52,947 nucleotides of DNA from a virus, in IMG/VR virus record IMGVR_UViG_3300025759_000132, positions 1 through 52,947 of that record; one strand, 5' to 3'. The translations under genes were made by a program, and so were the position numbers. Positions within the stretch are counted from its first letter, which is position 1. The number at the start of each line of letters is the position of its first letter. The notes beneath the pieces are model-generated. The model worked only from the letters and a program-made list of their open reading frames with translations, was not told the origin of the DNA and searched no databases. Shown here in pieces: positions 49,185 through 52,947 of this stretch.

Positions 49185-50825
49185 CTATTCCTTTTCAGGA
49201 ACCATAGAATCCATAAATTTAGTCATACTCTCTACGAGTTTCTTTTCTTCGTCAGATAACTCTTTGTTTGGAACAAACTCTTCTTCAGGTTGAGATTGAG
49301 GTGGTTGTTCTGATTGTTGTGGTCCTTGATCTTGATCATCATCTTCCATATCTTCGTCAGAACCTTCTTTCTTAATCTGCTTTTCGATATCTTGAATATC
49401 TTCTTCAGACATACGAAGAACATTCTTACGAATCCATTCTTCAGAGAAATACTTACCGACATATTGATCAACATCACCCAGAATACGAAGACGCTCAGTC
49501 ATCATCTCTGATTCTTTAAGTTCTGTAAAGTGATTGTCTTCCATAAAGTTATAATATATATGTTCTTTCATTTCTTTCCACTCTTTACGAGTAGTAATAC
49601 CCTTGAGTGCTAAATGAATCTCAAGTAACTCATCAAAAAGAATAGAAAATCTTACACGAAGTCTTTCAACGAACTTATGAAACTTTAGTTCGTCGCGAGT
49701 GATTTCAGAAGCACGACCAAGATTGAACTGAGACTCAGCCTCCATACGAGTGATGGGAACATTTAATGACTTGTAAAGTTTACGACGAAAATAATCAACA
49801 TCTTCCATTTCGCCAAGATTTTGACCACCAGGAAGTGTTGTGATTTCTGTACCACGACCACCTTCACGTCTTGGAAGCCAGAAGTCTTCAAGCATCGTCA
49901 TAAACTTACGATCATCCCGTACTTCACCTGTACTTGCATCATAGACAAGTTTATTCTTATGCTTTGCCATCATATCACGAAGATATTGTTCAGCTTTCAT
50001 TTTAGGAAGGTTACCAACGTCGATATAAAAGATACGACGTTCAGGCGCACGAGCAAGACGGTAAATGACTACAGCATCTTCAAGCATACGAAGTTGATTG
50101 AGTGGTTTGATTGCTTTATGAAGATGTGAATAAACCATTCCGTTGTTTGGGCTTAACAAACCTGAATGAACGTAACAGATAGAATCTTTTGCAATCTTAA
50201 TACCTTGTGCTTGATTTGTAGCTGACTGTGCACCAACACCAGTTGGACTATAAAGATAGTATTCGTTCATACCTTTATAAAGAGTCGCGCCTGTTCTCTT
50301 ATCTTTTTCTTTAATCGGTTCTTTGATTTTACGAATCTTACGTGGATCGATGTATCGTAAATCTTTAATGCCCTGCCGAGGATTCTTTTCATCGATTACA
50401 ATATTATAATACAACCGACCATCAACATACCACTTGCGGAAAATATCATAACCATTATTATGCATATCAAGCATTCGAATAATGTCTTCAAAACCAGATC
50501 GAATTTTTTTCTTTAAAGATTCTGGATATTTCACTTTGTCAAGATTAATCTCTACTGGACCTTCATGATTATCGATAATAATCGCTTCGTTCACAATATC
50601 TTGAACAGCAGCATCACATTCAGGTTGAGTTGAGATTTCGCGGTACTTAGAAACAAGTTGACCCTCGTTCTTTGCTTTACCTTCTAAATCAACATAAGTT
50701 CCATACGCACCACCTGGAGCAAGTTCGATAGAACCATCTTCTGAAGTAGGAGCAACGATAGAAGGAATCTGTTCTTGATCCTTCTTTTCTTGTTGACGAG
50801 CGATAGTAAATCCAAAAAGTTCCAT
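49185..50825 (-). CDS. 20: Portal protein gp20
   Basis: 546 residues (T4: 524). [18 protein letters not shown] and [17 protein letters not shown] match the portal core; [20 protein letters not shown] and [20 protein letters not shown] are strongly conserved in T4-like portals. The C-terminus is acidic and Gln/Pro-rich, ending DSMVPEKE. Twelve copies make the vertex where head assembly starts and DNA enters. Late promoter at 50860-50867. Confidence 0.94.
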   Translation of the reverse strand: MELFGFTIARQQEKKDQEQIPSIVAPTSEDGSIELAPGGAYGTYVDLEGKAKNEGQLVSKYREISTQPECDAAVQDIVNEAIIIDNHEGPVEINLDKVKYPESLKKKIRSGFEDIIRMLDMHNNGYDIFRKWYVDGRLYYNIVIDEKNPRQGIKDLRYIDPRKIRKIKEPIKEKDKRTGATLYKGMNEYYLYSPTGVGAQSATNQAQGIKIAKDSICYVHSGLLSPNNGMVYSHLHKAIKPLNQLRMLEDAVVIYRLARAPERRIFYIDVGNLPKMKAEQYLRDMMAKHKNKLVYDASTGEVRDDRKFMTMLEDFWLPRREGGRGTEITTLPGGQNLGEMEDVDYFRRKLYKSLNVPITRMEAESQFNLGRASEITRDELKFHKFVERLRVRFSILFDELLEIHLALKGITTRKEWKEMKEHIYYNFMEDNHFTELKESEMMTERLRILGDVDQYVGKYFSEEWIRKNVLRMSEEDIQDIEKQIKKEGSDEDMEDDDQDQGPQQSEQPPQSQPEEEFVPNKELSDEEKKLVESMTKFMDSMVPEKE

Positions 50826-50859
50826 ATTAATTTTTATCCTATGTCTAAGTGATTTTGAT

Positions 50860-50867
50860 TATTTATA
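50860..50867 (-). promoter_or_regulatory. T4-late-type promoter of gp20
   Basis: Exact TATAAATA 35 bases before the gp20 ATG, between that gene and the gp19 terminator. Confidence 0.8.
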
Positions 50868-50884
50868 ATAACACATGACACAAA

Positions 50885-50908
50885 AAAAGGGAGCCGAAGC
50901 TCCCTTTT
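50885..50908 (-). terminator. Terminator of gp19
   Basis: 10-bp stem AAAAGGGAGC/GCTCCCTTTT with C(UUCG)G loop, T-rich 3' end, 20 bases after the gp19 stop. Third member of the terminator family. Confidence 0.9.
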
Positions 50909-50927
50909 CTCGATAGAATAACTATTA

Positions 50928-51479
50928 TTATAGATTGATAGCAGCGCCGAAAGAACTTGCAACATCAACTGTGAAATAATCATAAGTTAGTGTTACTTGA
51001 TATTCTTCGATAGCGTCTGTATTTGACCAATCAAGATCAATAGCAGCAATATTTGTTGGGAATAGTCCAACAAACTTATACTCTCGTAAGATGTTACCTT
51101 GTTTACCATAGTGAATGACCTGAGCCTGAGACTTATAGGCTTCAGGATTTGCACCAGTTAAACGTAGGTTTCCTTGAGTACTATTGATGTTCTGTGCCCA
51201 CTCTTCCATACCTGAACGAATTGAAAAGTCTTCATCGTTAATGATGGTGACTGTCCAATCTTCATATGTGCGGTTGCCAGCAAACTTAACTGGGCGACCA
51301 AAGTATGGAACTGCAATCGAAGCAATTGAAGTTGCAGGAATCTGAGCCGCTCGGCACATAAACCTGAACTTTTCATCAGCAGCACTATTAAAAGGATTGG
51401 TCATCGTAACTTCAAAGAGTGAAGGGCGAGCGCCGCCGCCTGTCATCGCTCCTTGAAATTCATTGATATTAAATGCCAT
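50928..51479 (-). CDS. 19: Tail tube protein gp19
   Basis: 183 residues (T4: 163). NINEFQGAMTGGGARPSLFE and EKFRFMCRAAQIPATSIASI with FEDWTVTIINDEDF-like order fit the T4 tube family; it lies directly after gp18. Monomers stack as hexameric rings to form the inner tube. Late promoter immediately before it (51505-51512) and a terminator after it make a single-gene unit. Confidence 0.9.
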   Translation of the reverse strand: MAFNINEFQGAMTGGGARPSLFEVTMTNPFNSAADEKFRFMCRAAQIPATSIASIAVPYFGRPVKFAGNRTYEDWTVTIINDEDFSIRSGMEEWAQNINSTQGNLRLTGANPEAYKSQAQVIHYGKQGNILREYKFVGLFPTNIAAIDLDWSNTDAIEEYQVTLTYDYFTVDVASSFGAAINL

Positions 51480-51504
51480 TTTATTCTCCTAATATCCTTT
51501 TATT

Positions 51505-51512
51505 TATTTATA
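51505..51512 (-). promoter_or_regulatory. T4-late-type promoter of gp19
   Basis: Exact TATAAATA 26 bases before the gp19 ATG, right at the end of gp18. Confidence 0.78.
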
Positions 51513-52947
51513 TTAGAACTGACCGATTACTTCTTCGAAATCGACACCAGTACGAACTGCAACGAAGTTCAACTGAATGAAGTTAATCGAACGAGCAGGT
51601 TTAATGTAGATATCGCCAATAAACTCATTGCGGTCAATAACTTCTCCTGTATTGTTTGTTTCGTCGCAAACAACACGGAAGTCATAGATACCACGACGAC
51701 CCTGGACATCTCTTAGGAATGGTTCAACTAGATTACGGAACTGTGACCGAGTGAACGCATCGTTAAACTCGAACAGACTAAACTTAGCAGCGGTAGAAAT
51801 CGCTTTTTCAAGAACGATGAACAACCGACGAACATTGATACGATCAAATGCGCTTGGTTTAGCAAGTAGAGTTTTGTCGCCGAAGAGAACAGTACCTTGA
51901 CCTGGGAAAGAAACAACTGGGTTGATACCATTCTTATAGAGTTGATCACGATCTGCTTTCTTAGGATTATAAGAAAGTTTTACAACGTTCTTAATGTTAC
52001 CACGATTGAAACCAGCAGGTGAGAACCATGGATCACGAGTCGTATCTGTGCGAACCATGAGACCAGCAACATCACCGTTCATTGGAACATAACGATAAAC
52101 ATCGTTATACTTATCATATTGATACTTCCATGAACCATCAAGGGTAGCATAAGAAGTTGATGGTAGTGTGTTACGATATGCGATTGCATCTTCTGCTTCT
52201 TTACCAGCGTATGAAGAGTTGTTTACAACATCAGCAGACTCTGGTGAAATAACAGCGATACAGTCAAGACGTGTTTCGCAGATGTTATTGATGAGGTGTG
52301 TAGCAATCGTTTGATTTGCATCAGCACCTAGAATGAAGGAAACATCAACATCTTCAGCGGATTGGAATAGATTGTAACCATCAATCAACTGAGCATTAGT
52401 TGGTGTTGTACCATCATCACCACCAGATAGTGAAGCAGTTGTTGGTTTATCATCAGTATTATTAAATGTCGATGATAGAGCACCACCAGCAGATGCCATG
52501 TTATCTACATGAGAAGCCCACCACAACCAAGAAGATTGATTGTTAATGACTTCTTTGTAGTAGTTAGAAGCACCGTCTGTGGTACGAGCACCAACAGCAC
52601 GTGATAGACCAGACCAACGTTCTACAACTTGACCCTTGACGCCTGTGACATCGCCGTCTTCATCGACAACAGCGATATGAAGTTCGTCACCAGAACCACC
52701 AACACGAGTAGCGTCAGCAGATGTACCTGGAGCTGAATCAAATAGATTGTAGTATTCCCAACGACGCTCGGCTGATTTTACTTCTGTATTAGCAAAAGCG
52801 TATGTGGTATTATCTGTTGTGCCGAGTTGTGTTTGTGTTGGAGCAGTAGCAAGAGTAATTGATGTTCCATTTACAGAAGCAACTTTAATACCATCACCTA
52901 AATTTACACCAGATGACTGAAGGAATAGAACGTCGCCAGGAACAACA
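51513..52947 (-). CDS. 18: Tail sheath protein gp18 (5' end outside window)
   Basis: At least 478 C-terminal codons, open to the window edge. DFEEVIGQF at the C-terminus, INRRL-like LFIVLEKAISTAAKFSLFEF and FNDAFTRSQFRNLVEPFLRD (the invariant sheath domain) fit gp18. AERRWEYYNLFDSAPG and WSGLSRAVGARTTDG belong to the outer domains. Contractile outer sheath driving tube injection. The reading frame continues past 52947. Confidence 0.9.
   Translation of the reverse strand, partial: VVPGDVLFLQSSGVNLGDGIKVASVNGTSITLATAPTQTQLGTTDNTTYAFANTEVKSAERRWEYYNLFDSAPGTSADATRVGGSGDELHIAVVDEDGDVTGVKGQVVERWSGLSRAVGARTTDGASNYYKEVINNQSSWLWWASHVDNMASAGGALSSTFNNTDDKPTTASLSGGDDGTTPTNAQLIDGYNLFQSAEDVDVSFILGADANQTIATHLINNICETRLDCIAVISPESADVVNNSSYAGKEAEDAIAYRNTLPSTSYATLDGSWKYQYDKYNDVYRYVPMNGDVAGLMVRTDTTRDPWFSPAGFNRGNIKNVVKLSYNPKKADRDQLYKNGINPVVSFPGQGTVLFGDKTLLAKPSAFDRINVRRLFIVLEKAISTAAKFSLFEFNDAFTRSQFRNLVEPFLRDVQGRRGIYDFRVVCDETNNTGEVIDRNEFIGDIYIKPARSINFIQLNFVAVRTGVDFEEVIGQF

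Overview
The window is part of the genome of a T4-like (Tevenvirinae-type) myovirus with an AT-rich genome. It carries the T4 core set in T4/cyanophage-like order: replisome (gp41, gp43, gp44, gp45, gp62, RegA), recombination (UvsX, UvsY, UvsW, gp46, gp47), late sigma factor gp55, and virion genes gp18 to gp23. The gene order and auxiliary genes (Hsp20, peptide deformylase, MazG-like NTPase, DUF3310, glycosyltransferases) resemble T4-like phages of marine bacteria. No photosynthesis gene is present and the host cannot be read from the sequence. All genes but one run on the minus strand. The exception is an HNH endonuclease gene at 34659-35219.

Layout by increasing coordinate: (a) 1-5648, a late-promoter-driven block: a very long multidomain protein (nucleotidyltransferase-like domain, basic linker, P-loop kinase domain) that runs off the window, a KxDG nucleotidyltransferase/ligase-like protein with a T4-type capsid-targeting N-terminus, and a PD-(D/E)XK-like nuclease. 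(b) 5669-7592, small early genes with dCMP deaminase and a SprT-like metalloprotease. (c) 7604-14375, gp41, UvsX, a membrane protein and gp43. (d) 14452-19485, Hsp20, two tRNAs (Thr-UGU, Asn-GUU), RegA, gp62, gp44 and gp45, with an HNH gene inserted downstream of gp44. (e) 19578-26377, accessory metabolism and DNA-modification candidates: three GT-A-type glycosyltransferases, a DexA-like exonuclease, a ParB/nuclease fusion, MazG-like and peptide deformylase. (f) 26374-33591, gp46, gp47 (apparently frameshifted), gp55, UvsW and UvsY, interrupted by two more homing-endonuclease-type genes. (g) 33677-52947, head and tail genes gp23, gp22, gp21, prohead core proteins, large fibre/neck-type proteins, a collagen-like protein, gp20, gp19 and partial gp18.

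Two promoter classes are clear on the minus strand. Sigma70-type promoters (TTGACT/TTGACA, mostly 17-bp spacer, TATAAT-like) precede early genes and the tRNAs. T4-late-type TATAAATA boxes precede head/tail genes, hsp20, the 5' cargo block and all four homing-endonuclease-type genes. Two sigma70 promoters, at gp43 and at a 56-residue membrane protein, would start transcription at or within a nucleotide or two of the ATG, so these messages may be leaderless. Three near-identical terminators with C(UUCG)G loops follow hsp20, gp23 and gp19.

The most novel candidate is the 1-5648 block. Late expression, T4-style [L/I]-x-E prohead-protease sites, and kinase, ligase-like and nuclease domains together suggest enzymes that are packaged in the head, cut by gp21 and injected with the DNA. 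Also notable are a one-base frameshift on a plausible +1 slippery site in gp47, a duplicated gp44 tail flanking the HNH insertion, and an HNH gene whose last codons form the gp23 terminator.
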